The position numbers and the translations under genes were made by a program. A stretch of 64,000 nt of DNA, from NCBI GenBank assembly GCA_902806595.1, contig CADCXC010000040.1, forward strand, positions 186,001 through 250,000, written 5' to 3'. Below the pieces are notes generated by a model. It saw only the letters and a list, made by a program, of their open reading frames with translations. It made no database searches and had not been told where the DNA came from. This stretch comes from Pyrenopolyporus hunteri. Taxonomy: Eukaryota; Ascomycota; Sordariomycetes; Xylariales; Hypoxylaceae. Shown here in pieces: positions 47,103 through 60,113 of the stretch (its first letter is position 1; each line of letters opens with the position of its first letter).

Positions 47103-47698
47103 TCACCAACATAAGGTCCCAAAAATTAATAGGTGTACGGAATAGCGCTACCAGCAAGCAACACGCCCATTTCCAATAGGACCGCCTGTTATGGGTGCCA
47201 TGGATTCACCGGAAATATATCTCTTAAGTTAAATTGGATGTCTGCGGAATATGATTTTATAATGAAGTGAGGTAGTTAGCAGTCAGTAGAAAGTCATATC
47301 CATGTTTGGTTATATAGGAAGGTGACGCCATAGGGTCAGCTGTTGCAGCCCGACATGATGCTCTTTAAATTTTGTGAGCCATATTTTTATGTGATAGAAA
47401 TCACTGCTCTTTCTTTATAGAATTTTAATAACGCCTGAGATCAGGTTCAACTTATAGGTTGTAACTTCATTCCGGCACTATGTAAGGATATTATAATATA
47501 TACCGCGGGCATAATTAGGCGAGATGAAATTGAATTGTAATAGTTTGATTTTTTTCTTTTCCCCTTAAGAGTCAAATAAAATGAGCCTTTACGTGCTAAA
47601 AGCACGTTCTAATCACCATCTGTTTAGGATACCTACCTCGAGATATTACGATTGCCGCTCCTAGAATCCAAAACCGATTCTTTTCACCTAGCTTTGTC
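47103..47698. other. Intergenic gap
   Basis: AT-rich, between convergent genes. No gene or notable repeat seen. Confidence 0.5.
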
Positions 47699-49312
47699 TC
47701 ATCTCTTCTCACGAATCAATGCAACCATCAGGTCCTCATAATCGCCACTCAGGATTGCCTTGATCGAGTTACGGAGTGGTGCCCTGAACTGCGAGTATCT
47801 CTGATATGCGGCCTTGGCCGCATCTAGACGTGGGCGGTCCCAGTAAAGGCTGACAACCCTATCGATGAATAGTCGGTCCTTGCGTGGCGTCCTATACAAC
47901 GGTTTTTCTAGCCGCTTGGCGTCCCAGCGCGCCCGATCGACGGCGCTCTCAAGCATGTAGAGCAGTGCATCTTCCATGTCGCCGCGGAATTCCTTCTCGA
48001 TAACCTCTTCTAGCGAACGGTGATACTTACGCTGGTACGCCTCCGAGAGAGCGCGTAACTGCGCGGCGTTAGAGTTGGTGAATATTTGCGCCACGGAAAT
48101 GGCGTTTGAACCGACCATCCCCTCGGTGGCGCGCTGAAGCTCGGTCACTTTCTGGTCGATATCCGCAGCAATGACCGGCGCCGCGTCCTCGGCTCGCGTG
48201 GCGGAGAGCACCATGCTGTAGAGCCGGAATAGCGTGTCGTCCACGTCCTCCTTGATATCCGCGATAAGGTCGTTACCCTTGATTCGTTTATACTCGGCGC
48301 TGATCGCGCGGATATCTGCATTTGACCGGCATAGGAGAGTGTCCATGAGGGCGTCTTCGTCGGTGCCCGCGCGATCTAATGCCTTCATAAGGACCCGTAC
48401 ATCGTGCTCGAGCGGGCCTCGAATCAGGGCAAGGAGAGCGGTCTCCAGATTTCCGCGCGTCTCGCTCTCGATGTCCTTGGCCAGGTCGCGGATGAAGCGC
48501 TTGTTGTAATCACCCACAAGCTGCGCCAATGCCCATGGAGTGTCGTACTTGGACGACGTGAACACTCGGACTAAGGTTGCTTCGTCACAGCCCATACCCT
48601 TCATAGCCTTGCGAATAGTTTCAACGTCGGCTGACGTATCAATAGGGGGTTGAAATGCTCTCTGAGCCGGGTCATATCCCTGTGATGCCGGAGTTGGTGG
48701 TACGCCGTAGCCGTAACTATATGCGGGATAATTCGGTTGCTGCCATTGTGGAGCACCCGGCTATACGCCGTTATTAGTGGTGTATTGCTGGGGATCAGGG
48801 GTCGGACTTCTGCTTACGGGCGCTCCATATTGTTGTTGTTGTTGCTGTGAAGGCCATGTGGTTGAGGCCGGTGGATAGGCATTGGGACCTTGGGAGGCAT
48901 TAGGAGGCCATTGTCCGTACTGGGCCGGCGGCTGGCCGTATTGTGCCTGCTGTGGCTGCTGAGGCGGATATGACTGGTTCTGATACTGCCCTGGTTGGCC
49001 TGTTTGACCTTGGAGGTATTGCCCCGGGGCCTGGGTCGGGCCTTGAGTGTACAGTTGAGGTGGATACTGATATTGACCAGCTTGAGGCGGACCCTGAGGT
49101 GGACCCTGATGAGGACCTTGAGGACTGTAACCAGAGTATGGTGGCTGCTGATATGGGGGTTGTCCTGGAGCAGGTGGTCCTCCAGGAGGGTAATACGGCG
49201 CTCCTTGAGGTGGTGGCTGGTATCCCGGATGGGCTTGTCCTGCCTGGCCAAGGGGAGCAGGAACTCCGGCCGGAGGATATTGACTATAGTACTGTGGGTT
49301 TGGCGGGTTCAT
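47699..49312 (-). CDS. Annexin with Pro/Gln/Tyr-rich N-terminal tail
   Basis: Two minus-strand exons, 49312-48818 and 48760-47699, give 518 residues. The 57-base intron (GTAAGC donor, ACTAATAAC branch, GTATAG acceptor) removes what would look like an in-frame TAG and joins QQQYGAP to PGAPQWQQPN. The first 200 residues are Pro/Gln/Gly/Tyr-rich, as in fungal annexin C proteins and animal annexin VII/XI. The annexin core follows with four repeats; repeat 1 begins VETIRKAMKGMGCDEATLV and repeat 2 contains ALDRAGTDEDALMD with a type-II Ca2+ loop (GTDED). The loop in repeat 1 has Cys at the usual Thr. Repeats 3 and 4 are more diverged (QIFTNSNAAQLRAL; FIDRVVSLYWDRPRL). Annexins bind acidic phospholipid membranes in a Ca2+-dependent way in the cytosol. 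Confidence 0.93.
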
Positions 49313-50550
49313 AATTTAAGTAGTTACCTAGCAGGTAGCTATATTCTTTTATATCGTCTTTGTGACGTGAAGGGACAAAGGATGTAAGCGACTGAGTGTG
49401 TCTGACTCACGACAACAAGAGATACAGATAAAAGTAGAAAGCTAGGTAATGCGAGATATAAATGTTCCGAATCTTCTAACGAGGCTGAAATAAATATATA
49501 TTCCCTAGATGCTTGTCAACGTACATCTAAAATTCAAGATGTATACCTAGCCAAGAGGCCTCCTGGGAGAGGTCTTAAATCTGACTGTGGCTGTCGTGCT
49601 ACCTCGCGCGATCTAGCCACGCCTCTCATCCAATTAAGACCTAGTTTTGAGAATCCTCCGCAGGCGACAGCACGATTCTTACCTCCGCCAAGCCATATAT
49701 CAACACTAGGTAGGAAGTCGATGTTGGGGGTATCTCGGGTGAGGTAACCAAGCCAACTGAATGTGGCCTAGGGCTATATCGCGCGATACTCATTAGGCCG
49801 GTTTATAGAGCGATACCGGGATTCTTTGAACCGAGAAGTTTCCTATCTATCTCGCATACTAGGGCCTCTCGGGAAGCAGGGGAAGATCATCAGGAGGATT
49901 AAACCAGTTAGTTTTTAAAAAGGGTCGTATGTCATAGATGTGAGGTATATGCCTGCCAGGTACCTAGGTAGGCAATCAAGTTAGGTTGTCTTATCCTCAG
50001 GTATGCGGTTATTGTTGTCCAAATTAAAAATTCGGTGTTCTGGAACACTGCAAGTGAGTTGGAGTTGTAAAGTCGAGACCCGTGCGGATCCAGAGATGCA
50101 GGATCGTAGGGGTTACATACACCTACTACCAGGTACCGTACCGTCTTCTACGCAGTAAAAAGTGGTACCTAGCGTTCGCGGGTCCGGCCTTGGGAAGCCG
50201 CACTCCAACCCCGCCCACTTTAACGCGCTAGGTAGGTGGCCTACCTTTTCCACGCGATCTTTGTATAATACGATAGCGATAGATCCGTACCTGAGGGATG
50301 GAAACCCGCCTAGACGTAAGGTACCCGGACCTCTAGATTGTTACGCTTAGGTACCGGCGGTCACCTAGCGAGTTAAGCTCGGGTTGCTCCCCCCCTCTCC
50401 TTCTTTTTCCTTTCTTTATTCCCCCTTCAAACAAAACAAACTCCAAGGTCAAACGGCAGCCCTGGTCTTACAATCGTAGACCTCTCCGACCTTTAGTACA
50501 TATAGTGCCAATGGGCTTATATACGGCCCCCTCTGACTCCTCGAGTCACC
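49313..50550. other. Intergenic region between divergent genes
   Basis: Shared upstream region of the annexin and ATRIP-like genes. C/T-rich promoter sequence lies at 50385-50430. No gene seen. Confidence 0.5.
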
Positions 50551-52950
50551 ATGGACGAATTCTCCGACGATGACTTCGATGCCCTCAACGCGAATGCCCT
50601 ACAGGAGCTCGAGAACAATGCAATTCAATTCACCCAGGCCCAGAAGAAGTACCCACAATCCCAGCCTCAGCGCCAGTTAGAGGACGACTTCGAAGATGAC
50701 GACCTTGACGATGCCGTCGTACAGGACGAGCTGCGCAGGGACCCCGTCCTCCTACCGAAAGAGACGGCACAATTACCCTCTCGGGCGGCCCCTCGACAAC
50801 AGGAAATCCCCCCTCATCACCAACAGCAGTGGGGTGGTCCGGTCCCCGTCCCCGTCCCCGTCCCCGTCCCCGTCCCCGCCAGCCATTTCCGGCCGCAACC
50901 CGTAGCCTCTTATCGAAATCAAGTGGTGGTTCCAGCCGGCTCACGCCATCCGCAAATTCACCCCCCGCCTCCTTCTATTCCTCCGAGATACCAAGCTTCA
51001 CAAGCTCAACGAGCCAACGGCCCGTCGAACCATGAACTGGCTGCTTTGCAAGCCCAGATATTGGATCTGAAAACAAGACTTACAACAAAGGATGGCGAAA
51101 TAGGTATCGTCCGGAAGCGCCTGGAGAAGACGCGCGAAGATTACGAGCGCGAGCTCCAAGCACTGAAGAAGCAAGCAGCCGAGCAGGTGGCAAAACATGA
51201 GAGAGCTCTCGAGACAGCCAGGGCCGCCCAACAGGCCGCTACCACAGAACTCGAATTCACACGGCGGGATCTTAAGGATGAGCTGGATCGGGTCAAGCGC
51301 AAAGAGGGCCCCGCAACGCCCAAGAAGAATGCCGCCGCCAAGTCCTGGGGCGTAGCGGACGGGTTTGAAGATGTCGAGTTAGCCGGAAGTCCGAGTAAAG
51401 GACAACGCAGTAGGAACAGAGGCGCCGTTGCCAGCGCCATAGCCGAGTCGTCCATAAGATCAGCAAGAACCCCGACGAAGGGAAAGAGGAAACGACAAGC
51501 CGTTGATAGCCCTGTCGCACCGCTCGAAACCCACTCGGAGGATGTTGTTATGCTAGACGATAATGGTACAAACGAGGACAACAGGAATAACGACGGGAAG
51601 CCGCAGTTGGTAAACGTAAACGCCGCGCCTAAAATTACATCCGTTGACGTACGTTAATTCCCAGAGTAGCTAAGGTGTGGTTGACCAGAGACTAATAGCT
51701 ATCAGTATGCGAAGGTGATACTTAACCATGGCTCCATTCATGGTAGGTCATCGGCATTCGAGTTCCTGGCGAACTTTCAACTTCCCTCGAGGCCGACGGA
51801 AAGCCTCGCTTCAATCCTCTTCCAGAAATTGCTGGCGGCTACTAGAGATTCTCTAGACCCTACACGCCTACCAGTAGAATTTTGTGAACTAGTTATACAA
51901 TTATGGCGTAGCTGCCATAAGGAGGGTATTGTGGGTAACCCTTTCGCATGGCAAATGGGAGGTGCCCGACTAACAACTCTACAGTTAGAACCCATCATGG
52001 AGTTGGTTTCCTTGGTATACTTGACCGTACAGGTATATACTGTCGCTGTTTCTCCGTATATCGCACCCTCCCTCTTGCCTGTGGCGATGGATTCGTGCTT
52101 TGAGGTGGGTATACCTAGATTTTACCACGAGGGCCCCGGAGATCCACCAGAGGAGGCATGGAAGAATTTCAATAAAAACATCTCGACTACAGAGATCCTC
52201 TCCCTTCTATACTTGGCGGCCCTAGGCTGCGCGGCCTCCCCGCCGGTCGATGGCGTTACGGATCCTTCTGTCGATTTCTGGACTCAAGTCCAGGTGGAAT
52301 TCGTCCTCCTACACCTAAGTCAAAAACATCCTGTAGAGGACTACCTAATCATATTAAGATGGTTACGCACGTCGACATTGCCCAACAGCATCGGACCTAT
52401 CAGCCCTGATAGGACGGTAGAGGTGGTGGCAGGCGCACTAATTGAGCGAATCTCGCATCAGCTCGTCGAGAAGCCGCGCTGGGATATTGACCAGTACAAG
52501 CTACGAAGCGTTCGAAACGAAGTTCTCCGAACACTCGTGGCCTTCGCTCGATCTCCGTTTGGTCTTGCGCAGCTCGCCATAAACGACTACGCCATCCCGC
52601 GCCTAGTGGCCCTGCTCTCTTCCTGTATAGACGAGCTCTACGATAGTGATATGCGGTATGAGGCTTCGGAAGGCGACGTTTCACTAAAAGAACTGCAAAC
52701 ATTAGTGTCGTATACGGTGTTGCTTCTACACACCATCATCACAAATCCCCTGACTGCCGACTTAGTAAACGTATCGGGAAAACTAGCCAAACCGCCCGGG
52801 GCGTCGCAGAAGTACCTACTAAGCCTGGGAAGACTCAATTTCTCGGAGGACCTGGTGTCGGAGGAAACGGCGGAACTGGCACACGAGTTGCTCGAGTTGG
52901 CGGTCACACCGGAAGAAGGCGAGGAGTTGGGCCGGTTTTTTGGAGGTTGA
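50551..52950 (+). CDS. ATRIP/Rad26-type DNA damage checkpoint protein
   Basis: Two exons, 50551-51648 and 51706-52950, give 780 residues. The 57-base intron (GTACGT donor, GACTAATAG branch, ATCAG acceptor) joins KITSVD to YAKVILNHGS in phase 0. The start is in a CACCATGG context. The N-terminus is acidic (MDEFSDDDFDALNANALQEL), the conserved head of fungal Rad26/UvsD proteins. A Pro/Val microsatellite stretch follows (residues about 98-110). A coiled coil spans roughly 165-255 (ELAALQAQILDLKTRL through DLKDELDRVKRKEG), then a basic disordered linker, then an all-helical C-terminal region (FEFLANFQLPSRP to LLELAVTPEEGEEL). ATRIP recruits ATR/Mec1 kinase to RPA-coated single-stranded DNA in the nucleus. 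Equivalent names are Rad26 (fission yeast), Lcd1/Ddc2 (budding yeast) and UvsD (Aspergillus). Confidence 0.87.
50842..50879 (+). repeat. Coding hexanucleotide repeat (GTCCCC)6
   Basis: Six perfect units inside the ATRIP-like gene encode the alternating Pro-Val run. Length changes would stay in frame. Confidence 0.9.
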
Positions 52951-54448
52951 GCATTTCTAGCGGCGTACCCAAGAAAGCCGGCATATTAAGATCCGTCTCA
53001 TATGGTTTAGTATATCTTTTGAGGAGCTAGGGATTTCTATTTAGGTTCTGGGGATGGCGTTGGTTCGAACATACCTAGGTGCTCGTACGGCTAGGAGAGA
53101 TACGTTAAGCTGTCAAGGATCTAGAAGACTACTGGTGTCAACGAAGTGGATTTACCCTATTCCTAATTGGTCTTTATATACGTAGCATGAAGCAGCCGTG
53201 GGTGGTTGAAGCTTGCTTGTAATAGGAACTCAAGATTATAGGGGAGTGCTGGATACTCGAGGATATATTAAGGAGAAAAATAAAGGCCCACAAATCGTGT
53301 CTTCAGGGTTGATCTATCTATTGAAGCTATCAGAACCCTTTAAAGTGGCAGTTCTCGATTCAGGTACAGTAGAGCACATAGAAAATAATGAATAATGAAT
53401 AATGAAGTAAGTAACCTAATAATGTAGATGCTGGAGATTCTATTAGTTCCAATGAATAAGGGGCGGTATACCGATGTCTGTGGAGTCAGGAAGTATCTAA
53501 TTGAGGGAACTAGATTAGGTACCTAGATAAGGTAGGTAGGTACCTCGTAGTTCAGGTGGGAGGGACGTGAGCAGCATGTGAACATTGATAACGTTGAGGT
53601 CTGTTAAAGGGATGTTAGAAGGACGGGATGACGACACGCAGGCAGGTATTTAGTTTTTAAAGGCGGGGAGGGGAGTAGTTAATGTGGGAGCGTGCTGCCT
53701 ATGCCACATACAAGATGCATCTAAGCCACACTTGACGTAGCCAAGCATGCCTTGGAGGTGGATATGTACCTACCTAGGTAGGTACCTAGGCTGAAAGCTC
53801 AGCTGGCTAGCACCTGAAATCACTGAAACCCCATTGCTGGGAGCGTCGCCTAAATCAAGGAATTTCCCATCGGACGAAAAAAAAAAAACAGAAGACCGTC
53901 GCTCAACAACATCATCACGGATCCATAGGGACCCCAGCACTGTCAGCCCGCCCGACCTTTACGTCGAGCTTCTTCTTTTTTCTCTCTTTCTAACACATAC
54001 TCCTAGCTACCACTTAATGTTAAGTAGTTTAGAATAATAACGTGTCCTGGGCAATCCACCCTGATCAGCCTTTCAGCATTCTTCCGCATCGCCGACGATT
54101 CGACATCCGTCCATTGAATCCGTACATCTGCCCCATCCCCCACCCTTAGCCTCTCAACGCCTCTCGCCCTTTATCATACTACGCTGTCTATTTAGAGTTA
54201 CTAGGCGACAGATTTTGCTACCGTTTCCGCCGCACAGGATCTCCCCCGGTTTAGCAGTTCTTCGGATTGGCAGCGCAACCGGCTGATCTCGCCATCTAGC
54301 GGCCAAACAGATCTTGCAAATCGCCAATATACAAATTTCATATCACTCCTCAAATCATTGCCGTCGCCTTTCTAACCCGAAACGATTACGGGCCAATATA
54401 ATAGGCGCTAGTTCTCGCTCCATCCACCCACACGCAGACACAACTACC
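52951..54448. other. Intergenic region upstream of CDP-diacylglycerol synthase
   Basis: TAGG-type tracts near 53512-53545 and 53765-53793, otherwise unremarkable. The second half is probably promoter and leader of the downstream gene. No gene seen. Confidence 0.5.
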
Positions 54449-56091
54449 ATGACGAAACCGCGTCGTGGCGTCCGGTTCCCTGGTAAGGCCGTAAACGGCC
54501 ACGCCGCATCAGAGGGCAGACGATCTAGCTTCAGTGAGATCAGCGAGGATGGATCGGGGTCTCCATTCAAAACCAAGAGCTCTCCGCAGCTAGATGGCAT
54601 TAGCGAAGTATGTTCTACATGCGCAACCCGACTCTTAACTACCTACCTATCTACCCACCTTACCTACCTGTATTACTACCTCTCTTCTCACAACCGCCTC
54701 CCAAAGCAACCCACTTCTGTTCTCGTCACGTTATATTCCAACCATGCTCCCTTCTTCCTCCATCCTTTTTGTTGCTTGTCATCTAGCTCCAGCTGACTCG
54801 AATTCATCATGCAGAAAGGTCCAGAACAGCCCCAAATGTCCGACTACGAAAAGAAGAAGGCCAATTTCCTTACGCGGACCTTCTGGACCTTCGTCATGAT
54901 TGGCGGCTTCTTCGCCGCTCTGTTTTCGGGTCATATCTACATCATCGCCTGCATTACCGTTGTACAGATCGTCTCATTCAAAGAGGTTATCGCCATCGCC
55001 AGCGTCCCTAGCCGAGCCCGACAACTGCGTCCTACCAAGAGCCTCAACTGGTACTGGCTCGCCACCACCATGTACTTCCTCTACGGCGAGACCGTTATCT
55101 ATTACTTCAAGCACATAGTACTGGTAGACAAGGTCCTGCTCCCTCTGGCCACGCACCACCGCTTCATTAGCTTCATCCTGTACGTCATCGGCTTCGTCTT
55201 CTTCGTCGCCAACCTCAGGGCCGGGCATCTCAAGTTCCAGTTCACCAACTTTGCCTGGACCCATATGGCCTTGTATTTGATCGTCGTCCAGGCGCATTTC
55301 GTCATGAACAACGTCTTCGAGGGCATGATCTGGTTCTTCTTACCCGCAGCTCTCGTCATCACCAACGATATCTTCGCCTACATCTGCGGCATCACCTTTG
55401 GCAGAACGCAGCTAATCAAACTTTCACCCAAGAAGACGGTCGAAGGCTTTGTGGGCGCTTGGATCATGACCATCGTCTGGGCCGTTCTTCTGACGAATGT
55501 CTTGATGCGTTCCAAATACTTCATTTGCCCCGTTAACGACCTCGGTTCCAACATCTTTACCGGCCTCGAATGCGATCCGAACCCCGTCTTCCTCCCCCAC
55601 ACCTACACTCTCCCCCCCTTGTTCTTCCTCCCCGAAGGAACAAGTTTCTCCTTCACGACGGAACCTATGCAGTTCCATGCCATCATCTTGGCCACTTTCG
55701 CCTCCCTGATCGCCCCCTTCGGTGGTTTCTTCGCTTCGGGACTCAAGCGCACCTTCAAGATCAAGGATTTTGGCGACTCGATCCCGGGCCACGGCGGCAT
55801 GACAGACAGGATGGATTGTCAATTTATCATGGGATTCTTCGCCTTTCTATACTACCAGACCTTCATCGCGCAGCACAAGGTCAACTTTGGCAATGTCATG
55901 GAACTAGCTATTACGGGCTTGACGTTGGAGGAACAGACTGAACTGGTCAAGGGGATGAGCAGATATTTGGAAAATCAGGGAGTATGGGGCCCCGAGGTAA
56001 GCACCAAGCCACCCCATTCCCAACCTACCAGCTAGTTAACGATTGCTAGGTTCACGAGTGCCTAGATCGGGTATTGCCATCCCGGAGATAG
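54449..56091 (+). CDS. CDS1: CDP-diacylglycerol synthase (phosphatidate cytidylyltransferase)
   Basis: Three exons, 54449-54607, 54815-55996 and 56050-56091, give 460 residues, close to the yeast enzyme's length. Introns are 207 and 53 bases. The last one (GTAAGC donor, GTTAAC branch, TGCTAG acceptor) replaces a read-through tail with the ending EVHECLDRVLPSRR. The start is the ACCATGA at 54449. After about 75 disordered residues come seven or eight membrane helices from TRTFWTFVMIGGFFAALFSG onward. The family signature is complete: SGLKRTFKIKDFGDSIPGHG continuing GMTDRMD. SPKKTVEGFVGAW and NDIFAYICG are further conserved blocks. The enzyme makes CDP-diacylglycerol from CTP and phosphatidate in the ER (also mitochondria), the precursor of phosphatidylinositol, phosphatidylserine and cardiolipin in fungi. 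It is essential in yeast. Confidence 0.96.
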
Positions 56092-56345
56092 GAACGGGTC
56101 GGATTCAGGCTCTGGTGAGCGAGGGGGACTATAGATATGTGAACATCATACACACATGTATAACTACTCGGCTGAGTAAGTAACTCATTAATGAATTGAT
56201 GACAAGGTTTCTTTCGGACCCCATCGCCCTTTAACTACGTCTTTTCACTACGTCTCTGCACAGAAGTTACTCGATGAGTTTCTCAACCTCAATATGGGTG
56301 AAGAGACACTAAAAAGACGATAGCCTTCGGGGGTCAATGTGTTAT

Positions 56346-56383
<38 letters not shown>

Positions 56384-59300
56384 GTGAGGATTTGATAAAA
56401 GTTTGAGAGGCGAAAAGCATTCCCCGTCCGCGAGTACCTACCATATATGTCTAGGTAGTTTTGTCTTGTGTTATCTGAGTACTTCTAGTAATTCCAACAT
56501 AGCGACAGCCTATGGATCGTTTACGCCTCCTGACGCCTAGCTATAGGAGCATTAGGGACGCTTTGAAACGGTGGCGAAGGTGCTTAGATTGCCCTTACTT
56601 TCTGTCTCTACGCTTCCCCGACTTTGGAGCCGCGCCATACTCCCTCGAGGGCCTGGAACATAACCGGTAACCAGATCAAATGTCCCAACTGTTTTTATGA
56701 TTCTAGCAAAACACCTGTCCAGGCGAGTAGGAAAAGAGAAACGAGGAGAATATCGAGCGAGTAGAAACGTTTGCTAAACCACTAAGAACCGTATATATAT
56801 ATTACCCCTCTCGGTATACCTGACGCGATGAAATTGCTGATGCAGGATAGAGGGCTTGCTTAAGATCTCCCTCTAAAAGACGGATCCTACGACGAAGGAA
56901 TGCACTCTTCGGAGATAGTCAAGTAGTCTATCGCTGCCAGCATATATTCGTCGCCCATCGGAGGAGACCCATGGGGGGAAGACGTCTTTCCATTCCTATC
57001 GATGCCTTAGCTCATTCATTTCGACCGGTCTGACCCCGCCATAGCAAGAAGATTTTCGATTCAAAGAAGAGGAAAGCCATGCATATCTTACGCATCCAGT
57101 TGCGTGCTCGAGGTAAAAAGCGAGGGTGAATAGGTAGTGCGCCGCTTGTGGCGCTTTTTCCATTTTACGCGTATTACTTGGTGTCAGAGAGCGTGGTCAA
57201 CATCGGACACGGTTCGGTTCCTATTGGTCATCCTACCGAACTGGTGGAGTAAAGCATTTGCTTCTTTTATAATTCTGCCTGCCGGAGAAGCAGGTAGCTG
57301 TCTGCCTGTGACGTCCACATGTTGCGGCAATTACACTATTTGCCAGGGTCAAATCGCCTCCACGGAGTAGATAGCGAGATGGGCCGCAAGGCTTAACGAG
57401 ACATGGGGGGGCATCCACGTGTTTGTAAGCAAGATTCGAGCCCATATCCATGGATGTTGCAGTTGTCAATGACTAAATTGGCGTACTGTGGCTAGCTGAG
57501 ATGCATATAGGGTAGTGGCCGCGGTAGTCCTGCTCGCTACATAACCAGATCCCTGATTGTACGCCGGTCCAGAGAGGGCAGACGTGGAGATCACCTTTCA
57601 GCATTTAAATGAGGAAATATCCGATCGAGTATTCAACAGATACTCCGTATTCAGGGGCTGTTACCCAACTGCTGCCTCTTACGTCGCACATAGGTAATTC
57701 ATATCCTCCTTACAGATGATTAGAACCAAACGGAGCCGACCTCTTCATTCCACGATAGTAGATATTCGTAACCACCAACAAGACTCTCCATGATTCCCCA
57801 AGTCGATCTCGCGCATTAGTGCTGACCGCCCTAGTAGGATTCCCCACGCCCACGCCCACGCCACTCGGCCGGGAAGAAGTTCAGATAATATGATAGAACC
57901 CCGAATCCTAATCAGACGATGTTGATAAAGAAATTCTGATTTTGAGGCATCTTGGGGGAAGCCGTAAGTATCCGAGGGAGTAGCTAAATAATTGCCTGCC
58001 TAGGTATGTTAGGGTACTTCTCCTGATCAACTGACTGGATGTGAAGCTTCAGCAACAGCATACGCCGCCAGGTCATTAGGGATGCTATCTCCCGGAGCCG
58101 TCCAACACCCACCAACAACATCCAAGGCTGTGGCGCGCCATTAAACTAGCTCTGCTGGTCAACTCTATCCCGTGATCGTACCTATCCTCGAAGAGATTAA
58201 GTTATGACGGTAGGTTCATATGAGCTACTGATTGGATGGCCGGCCTAGCACAGAGCACGGAGGTAGGCCGAGGTGATCGGCTCTCCGTCTTCGAAATAGT
58301 TGTGCGAACGAGGCGATCGCAAGAAAGAATAGCTGTTTGAGTAGACTACTTAATTTTAATTCACTCTATCGCTCACTTAAGCTGGGTAACCAAGTACGAT
58401 CGGAGATGAAGGCGCCCGATGGCTCTCTATGCTCATATTCGGAAGGGTGCGAACGGGGGGGGTCCGTCACTCGTTCGGAACTGGCGGACATGCATTGCAT
58501 TGCATTGCATCATGTACTGTAAGTCGGTTAATCAGGGTCGGGTCGCCTAAAGCTTGCGGGGCGCGCTGGTTAACGATACCCGCGACGCAGCCAAGATATA
58601 TTCAAGGTAGAACCGGCCTAGATAAGTGCCCTCTTTCTAGATATTCCCCTCAATATCTTCGCCGACGGAAGATGACGCATTCCCTTGCGATATTACTTGC
58701 CCAACCATCACCCGACGTTCCAATGTAACCCCTCTATGTTGAGGTGTGCTAGGCGTATGAGAGGCAAAAGCCGAAGCAAGGTGAAAATTATAACCGGGGA
58801 AAAGGGAACGGATTACCAGGCTGAGTAGTAAACTGCGTAAATTACCTAGAAAGGTAGGTGTATGTACGTACGTAGGTTGTGTATAACGTCGATAGATATC
58901 TAAATGGTGTGACGATGGCTTGGCCTGTATTCCTTCAGATATGCTGGCTGGGTTGAAAAGGGAAAAGGCCGCGGGGTAGACGCCGTCGAGACGTTTGATT
59001 CGGGCTGGAATGCTGCGTATCCCGTCAGCCTATAATGCCAGTTTTACCTTTTATTGTATTTGTATTTGTATTTGTTTTCTTTTTCTTCTTGATCGTTTTA
59101 GTGCGGCGCGCCGCGATCAGCAAACGGAAAGTAGCCGCGCCGTCCTTTTCTCGGGCAGTGTGGTCTGAGGAAATCCGAATCCGTCGCCGTTATACCAAGT
59201 TCTATTCGTCAGCTTCAGCCACGCAACCAATTTGTTCGTCAGATCACCTGGAGGGCGTCAAACGGTCATCCTCCAGGATCCCCCATACTGCCGGGCGGTG

Positions 59301-60113
59301 CGCCCATTCTTGTGATCAAGATACGGATGACCGACAAAGGTGACTCTTCGACCGCGATCACAAGTGCTAAAATATGAGAAGATAAAAATAATATGAAAAT
59401 AGGATCGGAGACCCCGATCATCCGCTTATCTGCTCGTGGCTACGCACGGCCAGTGAGATCATCATCTTGTATGATCATCATGTACCCTGATACTTAGCCC
59501 TATGGTTAAGGTTGAGTGTTCCAAGAAAGAGTCTCGCTCCTGATTGGCTGTTTTGGCCTCGAACCTACTATAGAATCGGCGCTGATTGGTTACCATTCGA
59601 ATGGCACACGCCTGTAATATCTGTCCCGGGCGTACGCTGTACAACTTATGTAAAGTTGTTCTAAGTCATCTAAGTTCCTAGGTAGCCAATCAAAGCACAC
59701 CGGCGGAAGTTCCTCATCACCTTGACGGACCATCTCGATAAACCAAGCCTCCGATGCGGTTCTCCACGGATGCAGCTCGCCCCCTAAAGACCAACTTCGT
59801 CACGATGGCTCGCTCTAAGTATACGACTGGTGGGTCAGAGTGCTCACCGTTATCATGCTGTAAGACATGTCATTACTATCTACGTGGTGGCACAGACGTG
59901 CCATGTGTTAAGCTTGACATGGCCGGGAGGGGGCGAGAGCTGTCTCCTCCGTGTGAGTTAATAGTGCCTGCTTGCCTCCTGCTTTACTTCCAATTACCTA
60001 CATACCCACGTAACAGTATTTAGACTACCCTGGTGGCCAACCTTCCCGTCCGCTATTGTAACTGTTCGCTCTCCTCTCGCCTTTCACCGTGACTTTTATG
60101 ACGCTCGGTTAAG
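56092..60113. other. Long gap with no clear gene
   Basis: About 4 kb of normal composition with only scattered repeats: (CA)n(TA)n at 56348-56384, TGCAT repeats at 58490-58512 and a TTTGTA run at 59055-59078. Several open frames (for example 57137-57370, 59035-59343, 59754-60023) show no conserved motif, and none is called. Confidence 0.45.
56348..56384 (+). repeat. (CA)n(TA)n microsatellite
   Basis: About twelve CA units followed by about seven TA units, 0.3 kb downstream of the CDP-diacylglycerol synthase gene. Confidence 0.85.

Noticed and set aside
48761..48817. Apparent in-frame TAG that splits the annexin gene
   Set aside because: A standard intron (GTAAGC, ACTAATAAC, GTATAG) spans it exactly in phase 0, so the gene is intact.
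55997..56035. C-terminal extension VSTKPPHSQPTS of CDP-diacylglycerol synthase
   Set aside because: It begins with GTAAGC and is followed by GTTAACGATTGCTAG; splicing gives a more sensible 14-codon last exon.
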